Source: Streptococcus oralis (lineage in GTDB: Bacteria; Bacillota; Bacilli; Lactobacillales; Streptococcaceae). From it: a DNA stretch of 64,000 nt. The notes beneath the pieces were generated by a model. It had not been told where the DNA came from, did not search any database, and worked only from the letters and a program-made list of their open reading frames with translations. The stretch's first letter is position 1, and each line of letters opens with the position of its first letter. Below are positions 49,773-57,354 of this stretch, one piece after another. Made by a program: the position numbers and the translations under genes. The stretch is taken from positions 1,887,501-1,951,500 of the forward strand of contig NZ_CP023507.1 in the NCBI RefSeq assembly GCF_002386345.1, written 5' to 3'.

Positions 49773-50438
49773 ATGAGAAAAATCATTTATATAGGCCAAG
49801 GAAGCCTGCAATCCATCTACTATAACACAAGGACGAGAGAGGCTTTAACAACAGAATCTAGCACCGTTTCAGACACTGATGGTGCTATCAGTTCAAAGAA
49901 ATCCAAGTGGCCTTGGCTTCTCTTCTTTGCTTTCTTGCTAGTTGCTGTCATCAGTATTTGGATTCGTTCCTTGATAGCACCCTTTAGATTGAGTGAGTGG
50001 ATGATTCCTATCCATCTAGCCGCAATCCTTTTCGTTTTTATCGGAAGTGTTTATGGATTTGAAAAACTGTTCTACAGTGGGGCCAAGTCGCTTGTTCCAG
50101 CAAGTGAAGAACAGTTTAAAGAAGCGGTAGAAAGAAGTACTTTTTGGAGGAAGTCACCAGATAAGGAACCAACAGTCGATAAAATCATCTTGTATCTATT
50201 TGTTATCCTCGTTCTTCTATTTGTTTTTGTTATTGTTGTATTTTTTGCTATACCTGCGACTTTCATTCCTTACTATGAACAGGAATGGTTTGAGCCGTCC
50301 ATGTTCATGGTACCAATCGGAGCAACGATTGTCCCAATTAGCGTGGTTCTTCTACTATTTCAAAACAATCCAATCCGCTGGCTCTTAGCCGTACGAAAAT
50401 ACAAGCAGGGAAAAGTATTATTTAGGGAAGAGAAATAA
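49773..50438 (+). CDS. Uncharacterised membrane protein
   Basis: 221 residues. Hydrophobic segments include WPWLLFFAFLLVAVISIWI, IPIHLAAILFVFIGSVYGF, IILYLFVILVLLFVFVIVVF and VPIGATIVPISVVLLLF. The N-terminal 45 residues are soluble (MRKIIYIGQGSLQSIYYNTR). The last 35 bases of the gene recur exactly at 51734-51768, evidence of a past duplication. Function unknown. Confidence 0.6.
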   Translation: MRKIIYIGQGSLQSIYYNTRTREALTTESSTVSDTDGAISSKKSKWPWLLFFAFLLVAVISIWIRSLIAPFRLSEWMIPIHLAAILFVFIGSVYGFEKLFYSGAKSLVPASEEQFKEAVERSTFWRKSPDKEPTVDKIILYLFVILVLLFVFVIVVFFAIPATFIPYYEQEWFEPSMFMVPIGATIVPISVVLLLFQNNPIRWLLAVRKYKQGKVLFREEK

Positions 50439-50450
50439 GTGGGGGATAAG

Positions 50451-50528
50451 ATGAAAGAAAAGTATGTTGAATTTTTGAATATGGCAGTTATGGATACTAG
50501 ACCTATAAAGCGTTTTGATATTATCTAA
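50451..50528 (+). pseudogene. 25-codon remnant frame
   Basis: ATG after GTGGGGGATAAG gives MKEKYVEFLNMAVMDTRPIK and a few more residues. It is soluble-looking, acidic to neutral and probably a leftover of a longer gene in a region that shows other truncated pieces. Confidence 0.3.
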
Positions 50529-50548
50529 ATCACTGAGGAGGGAAGATA

Positions 50549-51598
50549 ATGAAAAAAATAATGAAATCAAAATTAGTTCAAGTCATGCTTCTAGCACTTA
50601 CTGTCATAGGACTATATTTTGCTTATCAGGCATATCGTAGGCACGAACTTACTCAGTTTGTCATGTGGAGTCCAAGAGCTAAAATTGCAAGTTATGAATT
50701 CATGGATGATAACAAGGCAGTAGCGATTGAGTGGGATAATGATGCGGAGTTAAAAGATGCGAAAGAGGCTAAGAAATATGATTCGCGTGTCAATGTAGAA
50801 ACAATGACGAGAGTTAATGGAGAACGCTATATCATCCAACAAAGTTATAAGTTAAAATCAGCCACGTATAAGTATTGGATTCTTGAAGAAGATGCGGTGC
50901 CATATTTGAAAAGTAATATTCCAGAGCAGGGAGAGTACTGGTTGTTAGACGTCTATGACACGAAAGATGGGACAATCAAACAAAAGACGTATGATGTATT
51001 TCAGATGGTGAGGGAATATAATAAGGATTATATTCCAAGAAGGGTTCGTGACGTTAATTATTTCTTGTATACGGAACAAGGGAAAACTTACTTACCAATT
51101 AGTATGGCTATTGGCCAACAGCCAGAATCAAAAACTGAAACTGGGCTTATTGATATAGAGGAAGGAAAGATAATAGCAGCTACTCCATCTGGTAAAACTT
51201 CCAAAGATCTTTATAACGATAAGAAAGGATCATACAAACCGAAGTTAGATGATATTCTTATTTCGAATCATAAATTTTCAAACGAAAAGCTTGCCTTTGT
51301 CTTATCTCTTTTTAGTTTTAAAAAACCAGTAGAAAAATCCCAATACCTGTCCTTATCAAGCAAATATCCAAAGGTATTTGATATATTGAGTAAAGGGTTG
51401 TTATCTGAATTATATTTCCTTGGAAAAGAAGATGTTCGTTTTAAAATCTCTTTCTTAAAGCTGGTTCTTCCAGAGGGTACAAATATTTTTGAGGATATCA
51501 CCATTCCAGCAGCTAGTTCGAAAGATGGACAGGAACACTTGGTTCAAAGCGAAGAAGAGTTCTTACAATATTATAAATCCAGTACGGAGGAAGAATAA
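50549..51598 (+). CDS. Uncharacterised membrane-anchored protein
   Basis: 349 residues behind GAGGAGGG. A single N-terminal helix (LVQVMLLALTVIGLYFAYQAY) anchors a largely hydrophilic, Lys/Asp/Tyr-rich domain, likely outside the cell. No family recognised. The gene lies between the two copies of a 35-base direct repeat and has lower GC than the flanking genes, so it may be inserted. Ends in EEE. Confidence 0.6.
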   Translation: MKKIMKSKLVQVMLLALTVIGLYFAYQAYRRHELTQFVMWSPRAKIASYEFMDDNKAVAIEWDNDAELKDAKEAKKYDSRVNVETMTRVNGERYIIQQSYKLKSATYKYWILEEDAVPYLKSNIPEQGEYWLLDVYDTKDGTIKQKTYDVFQMVREYNKDYIPRRVRDVNYFLYTEQGKTYLPISMAIGQQPESKTETGLIDIEEGKIIAATPSGKTSKDLYNDKKGSYKPKLDDILISNHKFSNEKLAFVLSLFSFKKPVEKSQYLSLSSKYPKVFDILSKGLLSELYFLGKEDVRFKISFLKLVLPEGTNIFEDITIPAASSKDGQEHLVQSEEEFLQYYKSSTEEE

Positions 51599-51672
51599 TG
51601 GGACAAAAGCATTTGTCTTATATTCCAATAGATATTGATATTTGACATTGAATTTTAAATAGGAAGGAAAAA

Positions 51673-51756
51673 ATGAAGAAGTTATTTGTCATCATCTTGT
51701 CATTGATTTTTGGAGCTTGCTCTAATGGAAAGGAAGCAGGGAAAAGTATTATTTAG
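51673..51756 (+). pseudogene. Truncated lipoprotein fused to repeated tail
   Basis: 27 codons: MKKLFVIILSLIFGACSNGK followed by the tail EAGKSII. The first part is a lipoprotein signal with Cys16. The tail is coded by the second copy of the 35-base repeat, read in another frame. This looks like the product of recombination that removed the body of a lipoprotein gene. Confidence 0.5.
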
Positions 51757-51768
51757 GGAAGAGAAATA
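51734..51768 (+). repeat. 35-base direct repeat, second copy (first at 50403-50437)
   Basis: The 35 bases starting AAGCAGGGAAAAG and ending GAAGAGAAATA are identical at 50403-50437 and 51734-51768. The first copy is the 3' end of an intact membrane-protein gene. The second lies in a truncated gene, so it marks one edge of a duplication or insertion of about 1.3 kb. Confidence 0.85.
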
Positions 51769-51787
51769 GAAAAGAGGAGATATAATA

Positions 51788-52426
51788 ATGTCACAAGAGA
51801 GATATTTGCAAATCAAAAAAGAGCATCAAGTTCGTAAGTTTGTGGGGCGTTTCCTCTTCATTCTTCTCGCTATACTCGATGTTCTACTGGTATCAAGTCA
51901 TTCCAATTATGTCCCGCTTATAACGGTGGCTATGGTAACGATTGTGCCTTTTAATCATTTTCTACTTGGTCCTCTTAGGAGACAGAAAAAAGCTATAGAA
52001 AAAGAGCATCCAGAATGGAAAATACTCAGTACAAAGGGAGTAAAGGTTCCCTCGGCTGAAGCCAATAAAAGAACCTTGGCTGGTATTGGGACTTTGATTG
52101 CTTTGCTGTTGTCTTTTGGGCTATTCTATAAACCTGTGAAACAGCCGAACGACCAAGTAAACAAGCCACCTAAGGTTGATTCTAAAACGCCTGAAACGTC
52201 CAAGCCTTCTGAGTCTGAGTCGTCCAGTTCCTCAGAGTCGAAATCCTCGTCTTCGACTGAACAAAGTTCTAAAACCGAAAATTCAGGAACAAAACCGTCA
52301 AAAAGCGAGTCCAATAATCCCTATTACCAGATTCCAGGACTTACTGACGAACAGGTGAGAGATATCATATCGAAATCTGTGAAAGATTTAAGAGAAAAAC
52401 AGTCAAAAGAAAAATCCGAAGAGTAG
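51788..52426 (+). CDS. Uncharacterised membrane protein with Ser/Pro-rich linker
   Basis: 212 residues. Two N-terminal hydrophobic segments (about 20-55) and one near residues 97-113 are followed by an extracellular-type Ser/Lys/Pro-rich stretch (about 120-172) and a short conserved-looking end, YYQIPGLTDEQVRDI, then a charged tail. No family recognised. Ser-rich spacers of this kind often hold a domain away from the membrane. Confidence 0.6.
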   Translation: MSQERYLQIKKEHQVRKFVGRFLFILLAILDVLLVSSHSNYVPLITVAMVTIVPFNHFLLGPLRRQKKAIEKEHPEWKILSTKGVKVPSAEANKRTLAGIGTLIALLLSFGLFYKPVKQPNDQVNKPPKVDSKTPETSKPSESESSSSSESKSSSSTEQSSKTENSGTKPSKSESNNPYYQIPGLTDEQVRDIISKSVKDLREKQSKEKSEE

Positions 52427-52502
52427 ACTCCAGGGCTTCGATGTCTTTTCTGGATGAGTTCGTTTTGAGATTTTACTGTATAGAATAACAGGAGGAGTTC
52501 AT

Positions 52503-53045
52503 ATGACTAAAGAAGTGATTGGTTTGATAGTTGGAACAATCGTTATCTTCCTATCTTTTGTATTTGTGTGTGGGACCTTTCTTTTCCTCTATCTTCGGGA
52601 TCAGAAGTTGGTCCGCCTTGCCAAGTCATCCGTTCCTGGAACGGTTATCGGCTATAGCCGTTTTCGTGAGGGGTATCCACCTATCGTCGAATACACGGTG
52701 GATGGGATTGCTTATAAGAAAACCTTGCAGTATTTTATGTTCAAAACGGTCACAATTCCGTGGGGGACTACTAAATTTTTAAAGGACTATACAAGAGAAG
52801 ATATGCTAGCGCCTTCGATCACTCGCTACAGCAACTCCTTTGTTTCCTTCAAACGCTTGATGCAGACCCATTTCCCCCTTCATTCGGAGCTGACGGTTTG
52901 GTACGATCCAGACAAGCCGAACAGGGCCTATGTCGAACGCTATAGCGGGATGGACAAGTTTTACAAGTGGTTTGGTATCGGATTTGGACTGGCCCTAGTT
53001 CTGGTCTATGGGATAGTAATCCTAGCCTTTTTGTCCAAGATATAA
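52503..53045 (+). CDS. DUF3592-like membrane protein
   Basis: 180 residues behind AGGAGG. Two hydrophobic helices at the ends (VIGLIVGTIVIFLSFVFVCG and the C-terminal GFGLALVLVYGIVILAFL) flank a beta-rich domain with VPGTVIGY, PPIVEYTVDG and VWYDPDKPNRAYVE, the pattern of DUF3592 proteins. Function unknown. Last gene of the membrane-protein group before a terminator. Confidence 0.6.
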   Translation: MTKEVIGLIVGTIVIFLSFVFVCGTFLFLYLRDQKLVRLAKSSVPGTVIGYSRFREGYPPIVEYTVDGIAYKKTLQYFMFKTVTIPWGTTKFLKDYTREDMLAPSITRYSNSFVSFKRLMQTHFPLHSELTVWYDPDKPNRAYVERYSGMDKFYKWFGIGFGLALVLVYGIVILAFLSKI

Positions 53046-53084
53046 GGCATAACTAATCGGAAACTTGATGTCCCGATTATGCTT

Positions 53085-53113
53085 CAAGGAGAACAGCTTT
53101 AGTTCTCCTTTTT
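53085..53113 (+). terminator. Terminator after the membrane-protein group
   Basis: AAGGAGAAC pairs with GTTCTCCTT around AGCTTTA, followed by TTTTC. Confidence 0.82.
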
Positions 53114-53185
53114 CATGTTCAGTAATCTTTTCTAGCCAATACAAAGAAAAGGTTGTCTCCTATAAAGACAGATAGGATGAGAATT

Positions 53186-53214
53186 TTGACAAAGAACCTT
53201 ATTCGAGATATAAT
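53186..53214 (+). promoter_or_regulatory. Promoter of the CsoR/CstR-type gene
   Basis: TTGACA (53186-53191), 17-base spacer, TATAAT (53209-53214). No palindromic operator is seen here. Confidence 0.72.
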
Positions 53215-53241
53215 GAAGAAAAAGTGACCAAGGATAAATCA

Positions 53242-53499
53242 ATGACAAACTCAAAGTATATAACACGCCTGAAACGTTCAGAGGGCCAGTTGCGTGGGAT
53301 CCAAAAGATGATCGATGAAGATCGTGACTGCGCAGATATCATTACCCAGTTGACCGCGGTGCGCTCCAGTGTTGAGCGCGTGATTGAGATGATGATTACC
53401 GAAAATCTCACCGCTTGCATCAACCAACCGCTAGAGGACCCTGAGGCTCAAAAGGAACGCTTGGAAAAGGCCATCCGATACCTGATTAAACGGAAATAA
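53242..53499 (+). CDS. CsoR/CstR family transcriptional repressor
   Basis: 85 residues from the ATG at 53242 (AAGGAT upstream; a GTG at 53224 is the alternative). DUF156 fold with Cys30 (RDCADIITQL) and Cys59 (ENLTAC). The His that copper-sensing CsoR proteins carry four residues before the second Cys is Asn55 here, so a persulfide-sensing CstR type is more likely than a copper sensor. The neighbouring rhodaneses and the operator at 54686-54708 fit that reading. Confidence 0.82.
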   Translation: MTNSKYITRLKRSEGQLRGIQKMIDEDRDCADIITQLTAVRSSVERVIEMMITENLTACINQPLEDPEAQKERLEKAIRYLIKRK

Positions 53500-53687
53500 A
53501 CTAATTTGCTATTGATAAACAATGCAGACAAAGGTATTTAAGTTTGTTTCGACAAAAAATCATGTCGGACAAATGGATGAGTTCCCCCAATACCAATGAG
53601 AAAACCTCTTTTTAGATACCATCAATTTGCTTCGTTTTATAGAAGCGACGGGTTACGAGCCCTATATCAGTGGGTTGCAGAAATGAA
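53500..53687 (+). other. Intergenic stretch with a gene fragment
   Basis: A stop-to-stop frame ending at the TGA near 53687 reads ENLFLDTINLLRFIEATGYE and a few more residues, without a start codon. It looks like the decayed end of a gene. No other feature is seen. Confidence 0.3.
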
Positions 53688-53718
53688 AAAACCGATTAAG
53701 GAACTTAATCGGTTTTTT
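53688..53718 (-). terminator. Bidirectional terminator
   Basis: AAAAAACCGATTAAG pairs perfectly with CTTAATCGGTTTTTT around GAA. It ends the minus-strand rhodanese group and can also stop transcription from the repressor gene. Confidence 0.9.
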
Positions 53719-53720
53719 GC

Positions 53721-54017
53721 TTATTTTACTTGACCGGGCCAAGCATTCATACCACCTTCTACATTGATAACTGTGAGGCCTTGGGCGCTTAGAAATTCAC
53801 AAGCAGATGCGGAACGGACTCCACCTTGACAGATGACATGATATTCCTGGTCAGGTTTGAGTTCTTTGTAACCTTGCTCCAAGGTACTTAAAGGCAGATT
53901 TTTGGCACCTGGTGCATGTCCTGCTTGGAATTCGTGCTCTTCACGTACATCGATAAGGTTTAGATTTTCATTTAGGTATTCTTCATAAAAATCAGCCATG
54001 CTGATACTCGTTTCCAT
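53721..54017 (-). CDS. Single-domain rhodanese
   Basis: 98 residues from the ATG at 54017, which follows GAAGGAG on the minus strand. LIDVREEHEFQAGHAPGAKN is the first rhodanese motif and the active Cys lies in VICQGGVRSA. Family enzymes carry a persulfide on this Cys and move sulfane sulfur. Probably in one transcript with the other rhodanese and the remnant between them, controlled by the CstR-type repressor. Confidence 0.85.
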   Translation of the reverse strand: METSISMADFYEEYLNENLNLIDVREEHEFQAGHAPGAKNLPLSTLEQGYKELKPDQEYHVICQGGVRSASACEFLSAQGLTVINVEGGMNAWPGQVK

Positions 54018-54059
54018 ATTTGACTCCTTCTGGATTAGACATTTTATATTGTGAATAAG

Positions 54060-54362
54060 CGCCATCAAGGTTTTGGACGGTAAATCCTGCCGCTGGAGGA
54101 TACGCTCTGTGATCTAGCTGTGCAAAACGCTGTGGTAGCTAAGGATGTAGGTTTGCTTCTTGTCCGATTCATCCAAGCGTTCCCGTAATTCGTTTAGGGG
54201 AATGTGGATGGTGTCGACTTTGAGTCGACCACTCTGAAATTCGCCACTTGTCCGCACATCTAGGGATTATTTGCCCTTAGTCAGATCGTCTTTGAGCTGA
54301 CACCATTGGATATGGTCGCTCAGACCTTCGATAAGGTTCAAGGCTGCGTAGCCAATTATTTT
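54060..54362 (-). pseudogene. Remnant of a CoA-disulfide reductase C-terminal rhodanese domain
   Basis: One minus-strand frame reads AALNLIEGLSDHIQWCQLKD, then (after a stop) SLDVRTSGEFQSG, HIPLNELRERLDE and TYILSYHSVLHS, another stop and ITERIL. This matches the rhodanese tail of CoADR-type NADH oxidoreductases (usual pattern LDVR...SCHSGLRSYIAERIL). The catalytic Cys is replaced by Tyr and two in-frame stops are present. The FAD domain is missing. A large deletion has evidently joined this tail to the upstream rhodanese. Confidence 0.75.
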
Positions 54363-54368
54363 ATGCTT

Positions 54369-54674
54369 CTAGATGACCTTGCCTGTCCAAGCGCTCATAC
54401 CGCCTCGGACATTGATGACATCGTAGCCTTTTTTCTTAAGCTTTTTCGCAGCTAGTTTGCTTCGTACACCAGAGTGACAAATGACATAAAGTGTTTCTTT
54501 TGTCGCAGGTGTGTATGAACCGATTTCCGTTAAAGGAACATTTTTGGCATTTTTGATATGACCTCTACGGAATTCCGTAGGCGTCCGAACATCTAGTAGC
54601 TGAATCGGTTCTTTGAGTTTAGCTTCTAACTCGCTGGTAGAAATACTGTCAATTTTTGTAAATAAGTGAAACAT
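54369..54674 (-). CDS. Single-domain rhodanese
   Basis: 101 residues from the ATG at 54674 after GGAGGTG on the minus strand. LLDVRTPTEFRRGHI and the catalytic loop VICHSGVRSK are intact, and GGMSAWTGKV is the usual end. First gene of the minus-strand unit, with a promoter and a CsoR/CstR-type operator upstream. Role in persulfide handling is inferred. Confidence 0.86.
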   Translation of the reverse strand: MFHLFTKIDSISTSELEAKLKEPIQLLDVRTPTEFRRGHIKNAKNVPLTEIGSYTPATKETLYVICHSGVRSKLAAKKLKKKGYDVINVRGGMSAWTGKVI

Positions 54675-54685
54675 AGGCACCTCCA

Positions 54686-54734
54686 AATATACCCTTATGG
54701 GGTATATTAAACCATGAAGTTAATCTTTTGTCAA
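54686..54734 (-). promoter_or_regulatory. Promoter with CsoR/CstR-type operator for the rhodanese genes
   Basis: Minus strand: TTGACA (54734-54729), 17-base spacer, TTTAAT (54711-54706). The palindrome AATATACCC-TTAT-GGGGTATATT (54686-54708) overlaps the -10 and start region. A/T arms with a CCC/GGG core are the hallmark of operators for this repressor family, and its gene lies 1.2 kb away. Confidence 0.8.
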
Positions 54735-54792
54735 GCAAGTTGTTTTAACTTGGGAGGGGATTGGTTTTGAGAGTTTAGAAAGCAGGCTATTC

Positions 54793-54821
54793 TTGACCTT
54801 TCAAAGGCTTTTTGATATGAT
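54793..54821 (+). promoter_or_regulatory. Promoter of the acetyltransferase gene
   Basis: TTGACC (54793-54798), 17-base spacer, TATGAT (54816-54821). Confidence 0.65.
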
Positions 54822-54849
54822 GGGTCCAAATTAAGTGTGAGGTGATAAG

Positions 54850-55413
54850 ATGGCTAGCGAATACCAGAAAATGATAGCAGGGGAGCCTTACCGTCCGTCG
54901 GACCCAGAGTTGCGTGCCTTGGCACAAGCTTCTCGCCAAAAACAGGCTGCCTTTAACAAGGAAGAAGATCCCTTGAAGGGATCCGAAATCATCAAGACTT
55001 GGTTTGGCTCAACTGGGGAAAATCTCTATGTCAATCCACGCTTGGTGGTCGATTATGGAGTCAATATCCATCTAGGGGAAAATTTTTATTCTAATTGGAA
55101 CTTGACCATGCTGGATGTTTGCCCGATTCGCATCGGGAACAACGCCATGCTTGGCCCCAACTGTCAGTTTTTAACCCCACTCCATCCACTGGATCCGGAT
55201 GAACGCAATTCAGGGGTCGAATACGGCAAGCCCATCACCATTGGAGATAATTTCTGGGCTGGAGGTGGCGTCATTGTCCTTCCTGGAGTGACACTGGGAA
55301 ATAACGTCGTTGCAGGAGCGGGGGCCGTGATTACCAAGTCCTTCGGAGATAATGTCGTCCTAGCTGGGAATCCTGCGCGTGTCATCAAGGAAATCCCAGT
55401 AAAAGAAAACTAA
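54850..55413 (+). CDS. Maltose/galactoside O-acetyltransferase family (LacA/Maa type)
   Basis: 187 residues. The N-terminal MASEYQKMIAGEPYRPSDPE is the maltose acetyltransferase domain. A left-handed beta-helix follows with hexapeptide repeats (IHLGENFYSNWN, IGNNAMLGPNC) and the catalytic His in LTPLHPLDP. It moves acetyl from acetyl-CoA to sugars, possibly for detoxification. Its natural substrate is not known. Stands alone between promoter and terminator. Confidence 0.9.
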   Translation: MASEYQKMIAGEPYRPSDPELRALAQASRQKQAAFNKEEDPLKGSEIIKTWFGSTGENLYVNPRLVVDYGVNIHLGENFYSNWNLTMLDVCPIRIGNNAMLGPNCQFLTPLHPLDPDERNSGVEYGKPITIGDNFWAGGGVIVLPGVTLGNNVVAGAGAVITKSFGDNVVLAGNPARVIKEIPVKEN

Positions 55414-55440
55414 AAAGAACAGCTTGGGCTGTTCTTTTTA
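55412..55440 (+). terminator. Terminator of the acetyltransferase gene
   Basis: AAAAAGAACAGC pairs perfectly with GCTGTTCTTTTT around TTGG. Confidence 0.9.
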
Positions 55441-55690
55441 TAATCTTTATCTTAGTCTTATAAATTTTTCTTCTTTTTGGCTTTTTGGGTTAGAGTGATA
55501 TCGCACTTGGGGATGTTGCTTTTAAAAACTATTAAATGCATTTTAGTACTCTCAAATTGTTTCTAGTAGCCCTTTCAAAAGAATACTGAGCGAAACGGAA
55601 TTTAAGGAAACTTTCAGAAAAGTTTTAGTTTTGTTTCAGGAATCTTCTGTAGACTGTCTAGCTATATCATACGAAGGAGAGGCAAAAGGT

Positions 55691-56926
55691 ATGAAATCAA
55701 AAAAATGGACCCTGCTCGCAACGAGTTTAACGGCAATGGTGCTGATGGCAGCATGTGCCCAGTCAACAACTACATCCAATACCAATGCAACGACAAATAG
55801 TGCCACAACAACTGCAACAAAGACAAACCAATCATCCTATTTTACAGAGAAGGACAATGATACCTCTTATGACGAAAGCACAGCTTCTAAGATTGAGCTA
55901 TCTGGCTCATCTGCAAACGTCTCTGGAGATGGGGTGACAGTCTCTGAATCAACAGTGACCATCACAAAATCTGGAACCTATGTGATTTCAGGTCAGTCTG
56001 ACGGAGTGCAGATCAAGGTCGAGGCAGATAAGTCGGCAGATGTTCACCTAGTCCTAAAAGGTGCGACCATGACCAATACCAATGCAGCGATATCTGCGAC
56101 ATCAGCTGGCCATGTCTACTTAACTCTAGCAGAGGGAACCACCAACAGTCTCTCTGACTCAAGCACGAACAGCGACGAAAAAGCCGACGCAGCCTTATTT
56201 TCTAAGGTGGATTTAACCATCAACGGGAAAGGCACTCTTAATGTAGAAGGCAAGAAGAACAACGGTATCAAGGCCAACGACACCCTCCACATCACGGGTG
56301 GAACTTATAACATCACAGCGGTTGGCGATGCCTTTAATGTCAATGATGAACTCAACATCACTGGTACGACCATGACCATTGATGCCAAAGAGGATGGAGT
56401 CAAGGTGGACAATGATGAGGATACTTCAGTCGGAACCATGTACCTATCCAACAACAACATCACCGTTACAGCAGGAGATGATGGCATCCACGCTTCTGGA
56501 GACCTGGTTATCGATAGTGGTACCTACACCGTCAAGAATTCGACAGAAGGACTTGAAGGTAAGTCCATCACTATCAACGGTGGGGACATTAGCATCTATT
56601 CGACAGATGATGGAGTCAATGCAGCTAATAAAAACGCCCAACAGAGTGAAATCTTCTTTACCATGAACGGTGGGAACCTGACAGTAGAAGTCGGCCAAGG
56701 AGACACAGATCCAATCGACTCGAACGGCAATATCACAGTCACAGGCGGAACCATTAAAATGACTGGTCAAACAGGTTTTGACTTTGATGGAACAGCGACC
56801 TACACAGGCGGAGATATCTATCTCAACGGTGAAAAACAAACTGAAATCGTCAACTCTATGCCTGGAGGTGGTGGACCAAATGGAGGACCTCAAGGCGGCG
56901 GTCCAACCCCTGGCGGACAAGGATAA
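55691..56926 (+). CDS. Carbohydrate-binding domain-containing lipoprotein (DUF4353 type)
   Basis: 411 residues from the ATG at 55691. A lipoprotein signal ends in LMAAC (Cys21), followed by a Thr/Asn-rich linker and a repetitive beta-helix domain (about 60-385) with turns such as GTLNVEGKKNNGIKA, ITGGTYNITAVGDAF and DDGIHASGDLVI. These fit the calcium-binding Cthe_2159/DUF4353 family. The end is Gly/Pro-rich (PGGGGPNGGPQGG). Probably displayed outside the membrane. The ligand is unknown. Confidence 0.8.
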   Translation: MKSKKWTLLATSLTAMVLMAACAQSTTTSNTNATTNSATTTATKTNQSSYFTEKDNDTSYDESTASKIELSGSSANVSGDGVTVSESTVTITKSGTYVISGQSDGVQIKVEADKSADVHLVLKGATMTNTNAAISATSAGHVYLTLAEGTTNSLSDSSTNSDEKADAALFSKVDLTINGKGTLNVEGKKNNGIKANDTLHITGGTYNITAVGDAFNVNDELNITGTTMTIDAKEDGVKVDNDEDTSVGTMYLSNNNITVTAGDDGIHASGDLVIDSGTYTVKNSTEGLEGKSITINGGDISIYSTDDGVNAANKNAQQSEIFFTMNGGNLTVEVGQGDTDPIDSNGNITVTGGTIKMTGQTGFDFDGTATYTGGDIYLNGEKQTEIVNSMPGGGGPNGGPQGGGPTPGGQG

Positions 56927-56933
56927 AAAAGAA

Positions 56934-56966
56934 TCTCCTTTCTCGAAAGAGAAGGGAGAGTTTTTG
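56934..56966 (+). terminator. Terminator of the lipoprotein gene
   Basis: CTCCTTTCTC pairs with GAGAAGGGAG (one G-U) around GAAA, followed by AGTTTTTG. Confidence 0.8.
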
Positions 56967-56987
56967 TGTTTGAGAGGTGGATTGTAG

Positions 56988-57134
56988 CTAAAATAACTCC
57001 CAATTAGGTCTTGAAAATTTCTTAGTCTGTTTCATATAAAAACGGATAAAGTGAATTTCCGTAGCTAAGGTTATCAAGGTTGCTATTGTGATGACGATGG
57101 TTGGATTAGCTGAGAAAAGTAGAGGAAGAATAGG
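56988..57134 (-). pseudogene. 3' fragment of a membrane protein gene
   Basis: A minus-strand frame without a start reads PILPLLFSANPTIVITIATL and ends TKKFSRPNWELF before a TAG. It looks like the last membrane helix and basic tail of a lost integral membrane protein. The rest of the 428-base gap (57135-57275) shows no gene. Confidence 0.45.
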
Positions 57135-57275
57135 CCTTTAAAAAGTGGACAGGAAAGACCATTTCGGAGTATCGGGAAGAGATTTAGAAACAGCTCTAAA
57201 AGCAATAGCTATCCATTATAAGCATCAGATAATAATATCTGGTGCTTTATTTTTTAAAGAATTTCAACTTTTTTC

Positions 57276-57340
57276 TTGACAAGTGAGTAAACACTCACTA
57301 TAATAGCTCTTGTGATTTAAAAAAGTGAGTAAACACTCAC
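57276..57340 (+). promoter_or_regulatory. Promoter with two TetR operators for the ABC exporter
   Basis: TTGACA (57276-57281), 17-base spacer, TATAAT (57299-57304). The spacer holds the palindrome GTGAGTAAACACTCAC (57283-57298), repeated exactly at 57325-57340 just before the ribosome site. Two identical operators, one inside the promoter, point to tight repression by the TetR protein encoded downstream. Confidence 0.88.
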
Positions 57341-57354
57341 CTAGGAGGAAGCAT

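Noticed and set aside
53199..53206. CTCGAATA cin-box-like match on the minus strand
   Set aside because: It lies inside the sigma-A promoter spacer of the CstR-type gene and has no gene in the right direction; likely chance.
57325..57354. GTG start for the ABC ATPase
   Set aside because: It lies inside the second operator; the ATG at 57355 has AGGAGGAAG at good spacing.
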